Below are positions 17,492 to 26,108 of a stretch of DNA of 50,029 nucleotides, piece by piece; position 1 is the first letter of the stretch, and each line of letters starts with the position of its first letter. Both the position numbers and the translations under genes were made by a program. Location: contig JAGBFB010000026.1 of NCBI GenBank assembly GCA_017936665.1, forward strand, positions 1 to 50,029. The letters are read 5' to 3'. Source of the stretch: Spirochaetaceae bacterium. Its GTDB lineage: Bacteria > Spirochaetota > Spirochaetia > Treponematales > Treponemataceae. The notes under the pieces are model-generated. The model was not told the origin of the DNA and did not search any database. It saw only the letters and a list, made by a program, of their open reading frames with translations.

Positions 17492-18883
17492 ATGATGAGA
17501 TCACTTTACGCCGGTGTTTCCGGTATGCAAAATCACCAAACAAGACTTGATGTAATTGGTAATAACGTTGCTAATGTTAACACAACAGGTTTTAAAAGAG
17601 GTCGTGTTAATTTTCAAGACATGATTTCTCAACAAATGTCTGGAGCAGCTAGTCCTACAACTGAAGTTGGTGGTGTTAATCCAAAAGAAGTTGGACTTGG
17701 TGTTACAGTTGCAGCTATCGACACAGTTTTTACACAAGGAAACTTACAAACAACTGGAGTTTCAACAGATATTGCTATTCAAGGAAATGGATTTTTCGTT
17801 ATGAAAAATGGTGAAGAATCTTTTTACACAAGAGCTGGTGCTTTTAATCTTGATAGTGAAGGAACTTTGGTAAATCCTGCAAATGGTATGCGTGTACAAG
17901 GTTGGATGGCAGATGAAATTAACGGACAGATGGTTTTACAAACTGCTGGAAGTACAGAAGATCTTATCATTCCTGTAGGTTCAAAAGATCCTGCAAAAGC
18001 AACTGAAAATGTAAATTTTGCTTGTAACTTAAATAAAAACACTCCAGAAATTTTAGAAGGTGCAAGTCCTGAAGATATTGCTCGTGGAACTTGGTCTACA
18101 GAACAAAAAATCTACGACAGTTTTGGAAACGAACATATGCTCAATGTTTCATTTACAAGAGTAGTTGGTAATCCAAATCAATGGCAAGCAACAGTTGTTA
18201 TCGATCCAGATATGGCAGAAGAATCACAAACTCGTGTTGGCTTAAACACAACTGATGGACAAGAAAATACATTCTTAATTAATTTTGATAACACAGGAAC
18301 ATTGCAATCTGTAACAGATTCAGCTGGAAATCTTACAAATCCAGAAGGACAAATTGTTTTACAAACATCATTTAATGTAATCGGTGCAAATCCTGATGCA
18401 GATGGAAATCCTACACGACAAACATTAAATATCAATCTTGGAACTATCGGAAGTCAAAAAAATACAATCACACAAAGTGCTTCTACAAGTTCAACTAAGG
18501 CTTTCTATCAAGATGGATACACAATGGGATATCTTGATAATTTCAAAATTGATTCAAGTGGAATTATTACAGGTGTTTACTCAAACGGAACAAACAGAAC
18601 TATCGGACAAATTGCTTTAGCAACATTTGCTAATCAAGGTGGTTTGGAAAAAGCTGGAGATAACACTTACGTAGAATCAAACAACTCTGGTATGGCAAAT
18701 ATTGGAACATCAGGAATTGCTGGAAAAGGTTCAATGCTTGCTGGTGCTTTGGAAATGTCAAACGTTGACCTTACAGAACAATTTACAGATATGATTGTTA
18801 CTCAACGCGGTTTCCAAGCAAGTTCAAAAACAATTACAACAGCAGATACATTGCTTGAAACAGTAATGAACTTGAAACGATAA
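17492..18883 (+). CDS. flgE: flagellar hook protein FlgE with lysinoalanine cross-link residues
   Basis: FlgE polymerises into the hook joining motor and filament. The 463-residue protein starts [20 protein letters not shown] and continues [18 protein letters not shown], the rod/hook N-terminal signature. It ends with [20 protein letters not shown] and the C-terminal helix. Counting from the first Met, Lys165 (PVGSK) and Cys178 (NFACNL) fall at the positions reported for T. denticola FlgE, where they form a covalent lysinoalanine bond between hook subunits. That agreement favours the ATG at 17492 over the tandem ATG at 17495. A terminator-like hairpin follows, so this is the last gene of the first flagellar block. 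Confidence 0.96.
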   Translation: MMRSLYAGVSGMQNHQTRLDVIGNNVANVNTTGFKRGRVNFQDMISQQMSGAASPTTEVGGVNPKEVGLGVTVAAIDTVFTQGNLQTTGVSTDIAIQGNGFFVMKNGEESFYTRAGAFNLDSEGTLVNPANGMRVQGWMADEINGQMVLQTAGSTEDLIIPVGSKDPAKATENVNFACNLNKNTPEILEGASPEDIARGTWSTEQKIYDSFGNEHMLNVSFTRVVGNPNQWQATVVIDPDMAEESQTRVGLNTTDGQENTFLINFDNTGTLQSVTDSAGNLTNPEGQIVLQTSFNVIGANPDADGNPTRQTLNINLGTIGSQKNTITQSASTSSTKAFYQDGYTMGYLDNFKIDSSGIITGVYSNGTNRTIGQIALATFANQGGLEKAGDNTYVESNNSGMANIGTSGIAGKGSMLAGALEMSNVDLTEQFTDMIVTQRGFQASSKTITTADTLLETVMNLKR

Positions 18884-18907
18884 TTAAATTTCAAATAAAT
18901 TCATAAG

Positions 18908-18935
18908 TTGAATAAAAGCGTGTTTTATGTATAAT
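18908..18935 (+). promoter_or_regulatory. sigma-70-type promoter of the histidine phosphatase gene
   Basis: TTGAAT (18908-18913) and a perfect TATAAT (18930-18935) are 16 bases apart. The -10 lies in the loop region of the inverted repeat 18912-18957. Confidence 0.5.
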
Positions 18936-18957
18936 TTTTTACATAGCACGCTTTTAT
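18912..18957 (+). terminator. inverted repeat after flgE (terminator-like)
   Basis: ATAAAAGCGTG (18912-18922) pairs exactly with CACGCTTTTAT (18947-18957). An inner stem TATGTA/TACATA (18926-18931 and 18940-18945) extends it. Only a weak T-stretch follows on the plus strand. It lies 28 bases after the flgE stop and probably ends the flbB-flgE transcript, while also embracing the next promoter. Confidence 0.6.
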
Positions 18958-18984
18958 CATTTTAAATCAGAAGGTTTTTTATTT

Positions 18985-19539
18985 ATGATTTTTTCTTGTA
19001 TAAGACATGGCAGAACAGAAATGAACGCACAAGATTTAGTTTGTGGAGTTACAGATATTCCTTTAGTTGAACTTGGTATTCAGCAAGCTAAAAATGCTTC
19101 TGAAGATATTTATAAAAAAATTCAAAATGGTGAACTTCCTAAAATCGATTTAATATTTTCTTCCCCATTGTTACGAGCCCAGCAAACAGCCCAGATTATT
19201 GCAGAAAAATTAAATCTTACTTATCAGATTGAAGAAAGACTTACTGAGCAAAACTACGGAAAAATGGAAGGCTGTAGTCGCTTTGATGAAAAATATTTAG
19301 CAATTCGTAGTCAGTTTGCTGTAAAATATCCAGAGGGAGAATCTATGTTGGATGTTGCTCAGCGAGTTTACAATTTTATTGATGAAGTTAAAAAAAAATA
19401 CTCAAAATTCAATCATATTCTATTTGTTTGTCATGGCGGAACAATTAGACTTATCAATACATACTTTAAAGATTTTTCTAATCAAGAATTTGCAGATTTT
19501 AGAGCAGAAAATTGCCAAATTCAAACTTTTGAATTGTAA
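18985..19539 (+). CDS. histidine phosphatase family protein (phosphoglycerate-mutase-like)
   Basis: A 184-residue member of the branch-1 histidine phosphatase superfamily. The phospho-acceptor is His8 in CIRHGRTEMN. The second conserved parts are GVTDIPLVELG, FSSPLLRAQQTAQIIAE, the acid residue in LTEQNYGKMEG, and the distal FVCHGGTIRLI. The substrate cannot be told: relatives include phosphoglycerate mutases, alpha-ribazole phosphatase and broad phosphatases. The gene lies between flgE and flbD, which are normally neighbours in spirochaete flagellar operons, and appears to have its own promoter and an upstream terminator. Confidence 0.85.
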   Translation: MIFSCIRHGRTEMNAQDLVCGVTDIPLVELGIQQAKNASEDIYKKIQNGELPKIDLIFSSPLLRAQQTAQIIAEKLNLTYQIEERLTEQNYGKMEGCSRFDEKYLAIRSQFAVKYPEGESMLDVAQRVYNFIDEVKKKYSKFNHILFVCHGGTIRLINTYFKDFSNQEFADFRAENCQIQTFEL

Positions 19540-19562
19540 TAATTTCGAGTAAATTTTATAAA
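19534..19562 (+). promoter_or_regulatory. candidate promoter of the aldo/keto reductase gene
   Basis: TTGTAA (19534-19539, overlapping the preceding stop) and TATAAA (19557-19562) are 17 bases apart, 45 bases before the ATG at 19607. Confidence 0.5.
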
Positions 19563-19606
19563 AATAAATATTTACAATTTAGTAATATCAATTTAAAATT
19601 TGAATT

Positions 19607-20779
19607 ATGAATTATAGAATTTTTCCTAAAATACCAGATTGTCAAATTTCTGTTCTTGGTTTTGGTTTGATGAGATTACCACTTCTTTCAAATTCTGATG
19701 AAATTGATAAAGAAAAAACTAGAAATTTAATAAAACTTGCTGTAAGTCAAGGTGTAAATTATTTTGATACTGCCTATCCATATCATAATGGAAAAAGTGA
19801 AAGTGTCTTTGGCGAAATTGTAAAAGAAGAAAACTTACGTGATAAAATTTTTATTGCAGATAAAATGCCTGTTTGGGATGTAAAAAAAGAAGATGATTTT
19901 TACAGAATTTTAGATGAACAATTAGCAAAACTTCAAACTTCTTATATTGATTTTTATCTTTTACATGCAATGGATGGTTCTCGTTGGGAACAGATGAAAA
20001 ATCTTAATGTAACAAAATTTTTAGAATATGCAAAATCTCAAGGTAAAATAAGACATATTGGTTTTTCCTTTCATGATAATTTTGACGCTTTTAAAAAGAT
20101 GTGTGATGAATATTCAGGTTTTGAATTTTGTCAACTTCAGTATAATTACATAGATGAAGATGGTGAAATACGCACACAAAATCCAGGTTGGCAAGGTTTA
20201 AAATACGCAGCACAAAAAGAACTTGGTGTTATTGTTATGGAACCTTTACGTGGTGGATTATTGGCAAATCCTCCTAGTGGAATTAGAGATATTTTTGCCT
20301 CCGCTGATGTTCCTCGGTTACCTGCTGAATGGGCTTTGCGTTATGTTTGGGAAAGTCAAGAAGTGATAACAGCTCTTTCAGGAATGAATGATGAAAGTCA
20401 AATTCTTGTAAATTGTGCTGTTGCTTCAACTGCCTTTCCAAATTCTATGCCACAATCCCAGTTAGAAGTTATAAAAAAGGCTCAATTTTGGTTTGAATCA
20501 AAAATAAAAGTTCCTTGCACAGGTTGTAAGTATTGTGTGCCTTGTCCTAAAGGTGTTTCTATTCCAGAAATTTTTGAAAAATACAATAATGCTTCTATGC
20601 GAGGTTTGTTTGAGCAAACTGAAAAAATTTTATTAACAGATTATGAAAATCTTGTAAATTGGAACAAAGGTGCAAATCAATGTGTAAATTGTGGCTCTTG
20701 TGTAAAACATTGTCCTCAACACATAGATATTCCTTTAAAAATACAGGAAGCACATAATTCTCTTCTCTTAAAAATTTAG
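19607..20779 (+). CDS. aldo/keto reductase with C-terminal 4Fe-4S ferredoxin domain
   Basis: A 390-residue oxidoreductase. The N-terminal (beta/alpha)8 domain has LGFGLMRLP, the catalytic YFDTAYPYHNG segment, the Lys of ADKMP and the His of LLHAMD, then GFSFHDN and the cofactor loop VMEPLRGG. The C-terminal 90 residues carry two cysteine groups, CTGCKYCVPCPKG and CVNCGSCVKHCPQ, for one or two 4Fe-4S clusters. Such fusions are frequent in anaerobes and are annotated as 4Fe-4S aldo/keto reductases; the substrate is unknown. A flagellar role is not implied: it probably inserted here with the phosphatase. Start context is weak but the N-terminus is typical. Confidence 0.9.
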   Translation: MNYRIFPKIPDCQISVLGFGLMRLPLLSNSDEIDKEKTRNLIKLAVSQGVNYFDTAYPYHNGKSESVFGEIVKEENLRDKIFIADKMPVWDVKKEDDFYRILDEQLAKLQTSYIDFYLLHAMDGSRWEQMKNLNVTKFLEYAKSQGKIRHIGFSFHDNFDAFKKMCDEYSGFEFCQLQYNYIDEDGEIRTQNPGWQGLKYAAQKELGVIVMEPLRGGLLANPPSGIRDIFASADVPRLPAEWALRYVWESQEVITALSGMNDESQILVNCAVASTAFPNSMPQSQLEVIKKAQFWFESKIKVPCTGCKYCVPCPKGVSIPEIFEKYNNASMRGLFEQTEKILLTDYENLVNWNKGANQCVNCGSCVKHCPQHIDIPLKIQEAHNSLLLKI

Positions 20780-20856
20780 TTTTTTTTTATAAATTTTGCA
20801 AAGTAATTTTCCGATATATAAATGAGTAGAAATGTGCATAAATTGTGCAAAACTAC

Positions 20857-20885
20857 TTGACTTGTAACGGATTAGCGTAGAAAAT
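20857..20885 (+). promoter_or_regulatory. candidate promoter of the flbD-motA... flagellar operon
   Basis: TTGACT (20857-20862), the same -35 as the flbB promoter, is followed after 17 bases by GAAAAT (20880-20885), a poor -10. The ATG at 20892 would be almost at the transcript start. Confidence 0.4.
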
Positions 20886-20891
20886 AGAAGA

Positions 20892-21089
20892 ATGATAGAA
20901 GTTGTTCGACTTGACGGTAAACATTACTGGATAAATCCTCATCAGATTGAGTGTATAGAGCAAAATCCTGATGTAACTCTAGTGATGCTTTCTGGAAAAA
21001 AATTAATTGTACGCAATTCTCCGGAAGAAATTATTAACAGTATCGTTGAGTATCGAAAACGAATCGGTGGATTTAAAAACGAACTGTAG
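20892..21089 (+). CDS. flbD: flagellar protein FlbD
   Basis: A 65-residue protein: MIEVVRLDGKHYWINPHQIE followed by NPDVTLVMLSGKKLIVRNSP. This is the small FlbD family (PF06289) found in spirochaete and firmicute flagellar operons just before motA. It is thought to assist motor assembly, but its biochemical role is not established. It restarts the flagellar block after the two-gene insertion, with motA 36 bases downstream. Confidence 0.9.
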   Translation: MIEVVRLDGKHYWINPHQIECIEQNPDVTLVMLSGKKLIVRNSPEEIINSIVEYRKRIGGFKNEL

Positions 21090-21125
21090 ACTTTCTTTAT
21101 ATTTGATTTTTGGGAGGAAATTCAA

Positions 21126-21908
21126 GTGGATATAGCTACAATATTGGGTCTTATAGGTGGTGCCGTTTGTATTGTAATGTCAGTTTTAACATCAGGTGGT
21201 ACGCTTGGTGGAATTATTGACGTTCCTTCAATTATCTTCGTTTTTGGTGGATCTTTTTTTGCTTTGTTTATTGCTTATCCAATGTCGTCTGTTTTAGGTA
21301 TTTTCCCTATTATGGGTCGTTCTTTCAAAATTCCTGATTTTAGTGAAAAAACTCTTGTTCAAGACATGGTTACATTGTCAGAAAAAGCTCGCCGCGAAGG
21401 TATTCTTGCTTTGGAAGAAGGACTTGAAGATTTATCCGATGATTTTATGAAAAATGGACTTCGTTTAGTTGTTGATGGTACTGATGGGGTTATCATTCGG
21501 AGTATTATGGAAAGTGAATTAAATCAAATTGAAAGTAGACACTTAGATTGGATTAACGTTGTTGTTGCTTGGGCTGGTCTTGCACCTGGATATGGTATGA
21601 TGGGTACCGTTATTGGTCTTATTGGTATGTTGCGTAACTTGGAAGATAAATCTTCTCTTGGTCCAAACATGGCGGTTGCTCTTGTTACAACCTTGTATGG
21701 TTCGCTTATTGCCAACTGGATTATGACTCCTATTGCGACAAAATTAGCGGCTCATAACTCCACAGAGATTAGAACAAAAGAAATGATTATCGAAGGGGTT
21801 TTATCAATTCAAGCAGGTGATAACCCTCGTATTTTGGCAATGAAACTTTTAACATATCTTGATCCTAAATCAAGAAAAGCTATTGAAGCAGATGTTCTAA
21901 AGGACTAA
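21126..21908 (+). CDS. motA: flagellar stator protein MotA
   Basis: MotA forms the rotating pentamer of the proton- or sodium-driven stator with MotB. The 260-residue protein has four membrane helices: two near the start (ATILGLIGGAVCIVMSV; IIFVFGGSFFALFIAYPM), a cytoplasmic loop with the charged rotor-contact region (SEKARREGILALEE), and two later (VVVAWAGLAPGYGMMGTVIG with the conserved Pro; NMAVALVTTLYGSLIANWIM). The start is GTG with a strong GGGAGGA eight bases before it. The stop is 12 bases before motB. Confidence 0.96.
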   Translation: MDIATILGLIGGAVCIVMSVLTSGGTLGGIIDVPSIIFVFGGSFFALFIAYPMSSVLGIFPIMGRSFKIPDFSEKTLVQDMVTLSEKARREGILALEEGLEDLSDDFMKNGLRLVVDGTDGVIIRSIMESELNQIESRHLDWINVVVAWAGLAPGYGMMGTVIGLIGMLRNLEDKSSLGPNMAVALVTTLYGSLIANWIMTPIATKLAAHNSTEIRTKEMIIEGVLSIQAGDNPRILAMKLLTYLDPKSRKAIEADVLKD

Positions 21909-21920
21909 GTCGAGGATTTT

Positions 21921-22631
21921 ATGGGAAAAAAAGAGCCTAAAAAGGCGTCACAGGAATGGTTGACCACATACGGAGATATGATTACTCTTATGCTTTGCTT
22001 CTTCGTTATGCTTTATAATCCGACAGAAGCAGATCCTGTGCAAATGGCTATGATGACAGCCTCTTTGCAAACAGATTCAGTTTCAGGTGGTATGTCAGCA
22101 ACTTCTGGACGTTTGGCTGATTTAGGAAATAGTATAAACAGTTTACCATCCCTTGAAAAAGGTAAAAATTTAGGAACTGCAAAAAAGAAGGCTGTTAGTT
22201 TATTTGCACCTGATAGAAAATCTACGAGAATTACAATTACAAGTGATGAACGTGGATTGGTTATAACTTTAGCGGCAGATGCATTTTTTGCAGAAAATAG
22301 TGCAGAGTTAAATATCGAGGAAACTCGTGATACTCTTTTAAGAATTGCACAATTTTTATCAATGCCTGAATTGGCAGGTAGAAAATTTAGAATTGAAGGT
22401 CACACAGATTCTACAACAGCTGATTCAACTAAGTGGCCAAGTAACTGGGAATTATCTTCCGCTAGGGCAGTGAATGTTTTGCATTATCTATCAGATTTTG
22501 GAATTGATGAAAGTCAGTTTTCTGTTGCTGGATACGCAGATAATCAACCAAGACATTCAAATGATACTCCAGATGGAAGAGCATATAATCGTCGAGTTGA
22601 TATAATTATTCTGGACGAAGGTCATTTTTAA
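21921..22631 (+). CDS. motB: flagellar stator protein MotB
   Basis: MotB anchors the stator to peptidoglycan and carries the ion-binding Asp. The 236-residue protein has [20 protein letters not shown], with the essential Asp at residue 19 in the single membrane helix. It has a plug/linker region and a C-terminal OmpA-type peptidoglycan domain ([53 protein letters not shown]). The ion used cannot be read with certainty. It lies 36 bases before fliL. Confidence 0.96.
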   Translation: MGKKEPKKASQEWLTTYGDMITLMLCFFVMLYNPTEADPVQMAMMTASLQTDSVSGGMSATSGRLADLGNSINSLPSLEKGKNLGTAKKKAVSLFAPDRKSTRITITSDERGLVITLAADAFFAENSAELNIEETRDTLLRIAQFLSMPELAGRKFRIEGHTDSTTADSTKWPSNWELSSARAVNVLHYLSDFGIDESQFSVAGYADNQPRHSNDTPDGRAYNRRVDIIILDEGHF

Positions 22632-22667
22632 TGATATTATATTCTTTATATAACAAGGAAGGTTTTT

Positions 22668-23219
22668 ATGGCAGATGAAGATATGAACGTAGATGACAGC
22701 GATATTGGGATGTCTTCTTCAAGTGATAAAAAGAAAAAAGGAATGGGAGGTTTACTTCCTACTCTTCTAAAATGGATAGCTATTGTTATTGGTGCAATAA
22801 TTCTTATTGTTACTGTTGTAATAATTACAATGAAAGTTATGGGAACAAATAATACAGCAACTGTTGCTGTTCCTGTTTCTCCTGAATATACATCCAAAAG
22901 GGAATTGCTTTCATGGTACAACTCAATTGGTTCAATTAAGACCAAAACTTGTGATGAAATTCCTGCGAGTGTAATTGTAGAAGTTGTTTTAGGATATAAA
23001 ATTGACGATAAAACTACTGCAACAGAAATTACTCAGCGTCAAATTGAAATAAAAGACTTTTTACGCCGATACTTTACTGGTAAGACAGCAGAAGAATTGA
23101 GACCGAATAATGAAGCAAAATTGCAAATGGAAATTCGCAATACTATAAATGATGATATATTAAGTACTTCACGTATAAAAGATGTAAAATTTTTAACACT
23201 TGATGTGCTTGAACAATAA
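22668..23219 (+). CDS. fliL: flagellar basal body-associated protein FliL
   Basis: FliL rings the stator and increases torque; in spirochaetes it also affects filament orientation. The 183-residue protein has a short acidic cytoplasmic N-terminus, one membrane helix (IAIVIGAIILIVTVVIITM, about residues 37-56), and a periplasmic stomatin-like domain with VVLGYKIDDK, RQIEIKDFLRRYFTGKTAEEL and the ending IKDVKFLTLDVLEQ. AAGGAAGG precedes the ATG. fliM follows after 15 bases. Confidence 0.93.
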   Translation: MADEDMNVDDSDIGMSSSSDKKKKGMGGLLPTLLKWIAIVIGAIILIVTVVIITMKVMGTNNTATVAVPVSPEYTSKRELLSWYNSIGSIKTKTCDEIPASVIVEVVLGYKIDDKTTATEITQRQIEIKDFLRRYFTGKTAEELRPNNEAKLQMEIRNTINDDILSTSRIKDVKFLTLDVLEQ

Positions 23220-23234
23220 TTTTAAGGGTGAATA

Positions 23235-24269
23235 ATGAACGAAGTTCTGTCACAAGATGAAATAGATCAGTTACTCCAGGCGATTTCTTCCGGTGAGCCG
23301 GAAGCGGAGGATTATACCCCCGTAAACGATACTCGTAAAATCAAAATTTATGATTTTAAACGTCCTGATAAGTTCTCAAAAGAACAGATTCGTACTGTAT
23401 CTATCATGCATGAAACATTTGCACGATTAACAACAACAAGCCTTTCTGCTCAATTACGTAGTATGGTTCATGTCCATGTAGCATCTGTAGATCAGTTGAC
23501 TTACGAAGAATTTATCCGCTCTATTCCAACTCCTACTACTTTGGCTGTAATCAATATGGATCCTTTGAAGGGTAATGCAATCCTTGAAATTGACCCTGCA
23601 ATTACATTTTCTATGATTGACCGTCTTTTTGGTGGTACAGGACAAGGAACAAAAGTACAACGTGATTTGACTGATATCGAACAATCTGTTATGGAAGGTA
23701 TTATTGTTCGTATTCTTGCAAACATGAGAGAAGCTTGGACTCAGGTTATCGATTTAAGACCTCGTCTTGGACAAATCGAGACAAATCCTCAGTTTGCACA
23801 GATTGTACCTCCTTCAGAAATGGTTGTTCTTGTTACCCTAGAAACAAAAGTTGGTGAAGAAGAAGGAATGATGAACTTCTGTATTCCTTATATCACCATA
23901 GAACCAATTATTTCAAAGTTATCTTCACAATTCTGGTTTTCTTCAGTTAGAAGAAGTTCTACAACTCAATATAGTGGAATTCTTCAAGAAAAACTTTCTA
24001 CTGTAGAAATGGATGTTGTTGCTGAAATTGGTTCAATAAATTTACCTATTTATGATGTTTTAAATTTAAGAGTTGGGGATACTATCCGATTATCTAATGT
24101 GAAGGTTGGTGATCCTTTAACTTTAAGTGTTGGAAATAAAGAAAAATTTTTATGTCAACCTGGTGTTATCGGTAAAAAAATGGCAGTGCAAGTTATTGGA
24201 AAAATCGATCAGCCAGATTCTGAAAATTATGAAGAATTATCTGTAGAAGGAGATGAAACATATGAGTGA
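23235..24269 (+). CDS. fliM: flagellar motor switch protein FliM
   Basis: FliM sits in the C-ring and binds CheY-P to reverse rotation. The 344-residue protein starts with the CheY-binding peptide [17 protein letters not shown]. The CheC-like middle domain follows ([30 protein letters not shown], with GG..G in the FliG-binding loop), and a C-terminal SpoA/FliN-like domain ([20 protein letters not shown]). Its last eight bases overlap the chosen start of fliY, and the fliY ribosome site lies inside fliM. Confidence 0.96.
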   Translation: MNEVLSQDEIDQLLQAISSGEPEAEDYTPVNDTRKIKIYDFKRPDKFSKEQIRTVSIMHETFARLTTTSLSAQLRSMVHVHVASVDQLTYEEFIRSIPTPTTLAVINMDPLKGNAILEIDPAITFSMIDRLFGGTGQGTKVQRDLTDIEQSVMEGIIVRILANMREAWTQVIDLRPRLGQIETNPQFAQIVPPSEMVVLVTLETKVGEEEGMMNFCIPYITIEPIISKLSSQFWFSSVRRSSTTQYSGILQEKLSTVEMDVVAEIGSINLPIYDVLNLRVGDTIRLSNVKVGDPLTLSVGNKEKFLCQPGVIGKKMAVQVIGKIDQPDSENYEELSVEGDETYE

Positions 24270-25464
24270 TGGTGCAATTTCACAAGAAGAAATAGATGCT
24301 TTGTTAGCAGGCGTAGATATGGGTGGTATAAATTCCACTGGTATTTCCTCTCCGGCTTCTTCTGCAAAGTTAGATCTTTCATATTTGAAGGATATTGCTA
24401 GTCAGAATTCAGGAGCTTTAGCTTCTAGTTTGGAAATGATGACTGGTGCTCAAGTAAAAGTTGACGAGGCTGTAATTGAAACTGTTGATAGAGATCAAAC
24501 TCTCAGAAAAATACCAGAAATGGTAATTGCTGTTACAGCAGATTTTACAGAAGGTCTATATGGTAGTCATTTATTTATTCTTGCTCCTGAATTAACTCAG
24601 AAATTAGCAGGTTTAATTAATAAAGAAGATTCTCCAGAAATTGATGATATGTCTTTGTCTGTTGTTTCTGAAGTTGTTTCACAGCACACTGGTAATGAAA
24701 TTACAAATATTAGTAATACAGGAAAATTCCCTGGATTAGCATGTAATCCAGCAGAAGCAACTCATGTTCCAAAGGCAATGGTTCATTTTCCACAAGGTTC
24801 TTTTGTGTTATTTTCTTATCCATTAACAATTGATGGTTCTGTATATACTTTATGGGAAATCATGGGTGAAGAAGTTGCAAAAAGTTTAATTGTTTCCTTT
24901 GGTGGAGGTCAAACAGAAACTCCTGCTGCTGATAATTCTTTTGCTCAGCAAAGTGCAACTCCAAATCCTGCACAAAATTCAATGGGAATGCCACAAATGC
25001 AAATGGGCGGAATGCAAATGGGAATGCCACAAATGCAGATGGGTGGAATGCAAATGGGAATGCCACAAATGCAGATGAGTGGAATGCCAATGGGAATGCC
25101 TCAAATGCAAATGGGTGGAATGCCAATGGGTATGCCTATGAATACTCCTAATGTTCAAAGTGTTCAGTATCCTATGTTGCAAAATGGTTCTGTGGGAATG
25201 GAGCAAGGAAACATCGGTCTTATCATGGATGTTTACATGGAAATGACCGTAGAACTTGGTAGAACTAAAAAACTTATTAAAGATATTCTCGGAATGGGTG
25301 AAGGTACTATTATCGAGCTTGATAAACTTGCTGGTGAACCTGTAGATATTTTGGTAAATCACAAGCCAATTGCTAAAGGAGAAGTTGTAGTTATTGATGA
25401 AAACTTTGGTGTTCGTGTAACTGAAATTCTTTCTCCAATGGAGCGTTTACCAGATAGTCAATAA
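24262..25464 (+). CDS. fliY: flagellar motor switch protein FliY/FliN with Met/Gln-rich repeat linker
   Basis: This C-ring protein combines a FliM-like peptide ([14 protein letters not shown]), a CheC-like domain ([18 protein letters not shown]) and a C-terminal FliN/SpoA domain ([44 protein letters not shown]). It is therefore of FliY type and may dephosphorylate CheY-P, though phosphatase activity cannot be confirmed from sequence. Between the CheC and FliN parts lies a low-complexity linker of four 12-residue repeats rich in Met, Gln and Gly. AAGGAG at 24247-24252 fits the ATG at 24262 (nine-base spacing) and not the one at 24253. The product has 400 residues. Confidence 0.93.
   Translation: MSDGAISQEEIDALLAGVDMGGINSTGISSPASSAKLDLSYLKDIASQNSGALASSLEMMTGAQVKVDEAVIETVDRDQTLRKIPEMVIAVTADFTEGLYGSHLFILAPELTQKLAGLINKEDSPEIDDMSLSVVSEVVSQHTGNEITNISNTGKFPGLACNPAEATHVPKAMVHFPQGSFVLFSYPLTIDGSVYTLWEIMGEEVAKSLIVSFGGGQTETPAADNSFAQQSATPNPAQNSMGMPQMQMGGMQMGMPQMQMGGMQMGMPQMQMSGMPMGMPQMQMGGMPMGMPMNTPNVQSVQYPMLQNGSVGMEQGNIGLIMDVYMEMTVELGRTKKLIKDILGMGEGTIIELDKLAGEPVDILVNHKPIAKGEVVVIDENFGVRVTEILSPMERLPDSQ
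24982..25140 (+). repeat. four tandem 36-bp repeats inside fliY
   Basis: Four consecutive 36-base units begin at 24982, 25018, 25054 and 25090, with a partial fifth from 25126. Each codes for MGMPQMQM(G/S)GM(Q/P). Units differ at only a few bases. The length is a multiple of three, so gain or loss of a unit would keep the reading frame. Confidence 0.93.
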
Positions 25465-25472
25465 TATTTCTT

Positions 25473-26108
25473 TTGGGTGGGGGAATTATTACGAAAACTT
25501 TATCTATCAAAATCATTTTTGTAGGATTATTTATCCTATTTTGTGGTGGAGTTGTATTTTCACAAGAAACTTCTGTTTCAAATGCTGTTTCTAGTAAAGA
25601 ACAAGAATTAGAAATGGTAATTTCTACAAATGAAGAAATACAAGAACAACAAACACGAAGTACAGGATGGCTTTTTGTTCGCATGGTTTTAGTGCTTTTG
25701 TTAGTTGTGGCTTGTGTTTACGGCGTTTTTTATTTTGTTAAGAAAAATACAAACACAGATAATCAAACAGATGCATTTTTGAAAAAAGTTGCTTCTATAA
25801 ATCTTGCCCCAGGAAAATCTGTTCAAGTTATTACTATTCAAAATCATTGTTATGTTTTAGGTGTTTCAGATTCGTCAGTTCAGTTGATAAGTGAATTAGA
25901 TGATAAAGATTTAATCGATGCGATGAATTTAAAAGCAGATTCTGAACCCACAGGAAAAGTTAAAGATTTTGCAACAATGCTTGCAAATGCAATGGGCGTA
26001 AAAAAGAAATCTTTTGAAGATTCAGTTTCTACATCTGTTCAAAATATGAAAACTCAATCTGATAGATTAAAGCGTTCTTCACTTATGGAGAAAAATGATG
26101 AAGAGTAG
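25473..26108 (+). CDS. fliO: flagellar biosynthetic protein FliO (FliZ-type)
   Basis: FliO helps assemble the FliP/Q/R export gate. The protein has an N-terminal hydrophobic signal-like segment (IKIIFVGLFILFCGGVVFSQ), a periplasmic stretch, a membrane helix (LFVRMVLVLLLVVACVYGVFYFV, about residues 66-88) and a cytoplasmic FliO domain with KVASINLAPGKSVQVITI and HCYVLGVSDSSVQLI. The start is unusual. The only conventional codon is TTG at 25473, but it lies on the ribosome site itself. The GGGTG at 25475-25479 points to ATT at 25488. The first in-frame ATG is beyond the signal segment. The gene ends inside the fliP start. Confidence 0.82.
   Translation: MGGGIITKTLSIKIIFVGLFILFCGGVVFSQETSVSNAVSSKEQELEMVISTNEEIQEQQTRSTGWLFVRMVLVLLLVVACVYGVFYFVKKNTNTDNQTDAFLKKVASINLAPGKSVQVITIQNHCYVLGVSDSSVQLISELDDKDLIDAMNLKADSEPTGKVKDFATMLANAMGVKKKSFEDSVSTSVQNMKTQSDRLKRSSLMEKNDEE

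Noticed and set aside
24860-25362. minus-strand open frames rich in His and Phe opposite fliY
   Set aside because: They arise from the complement of the Met/Gln repeat; low complexity without independent coding signs.
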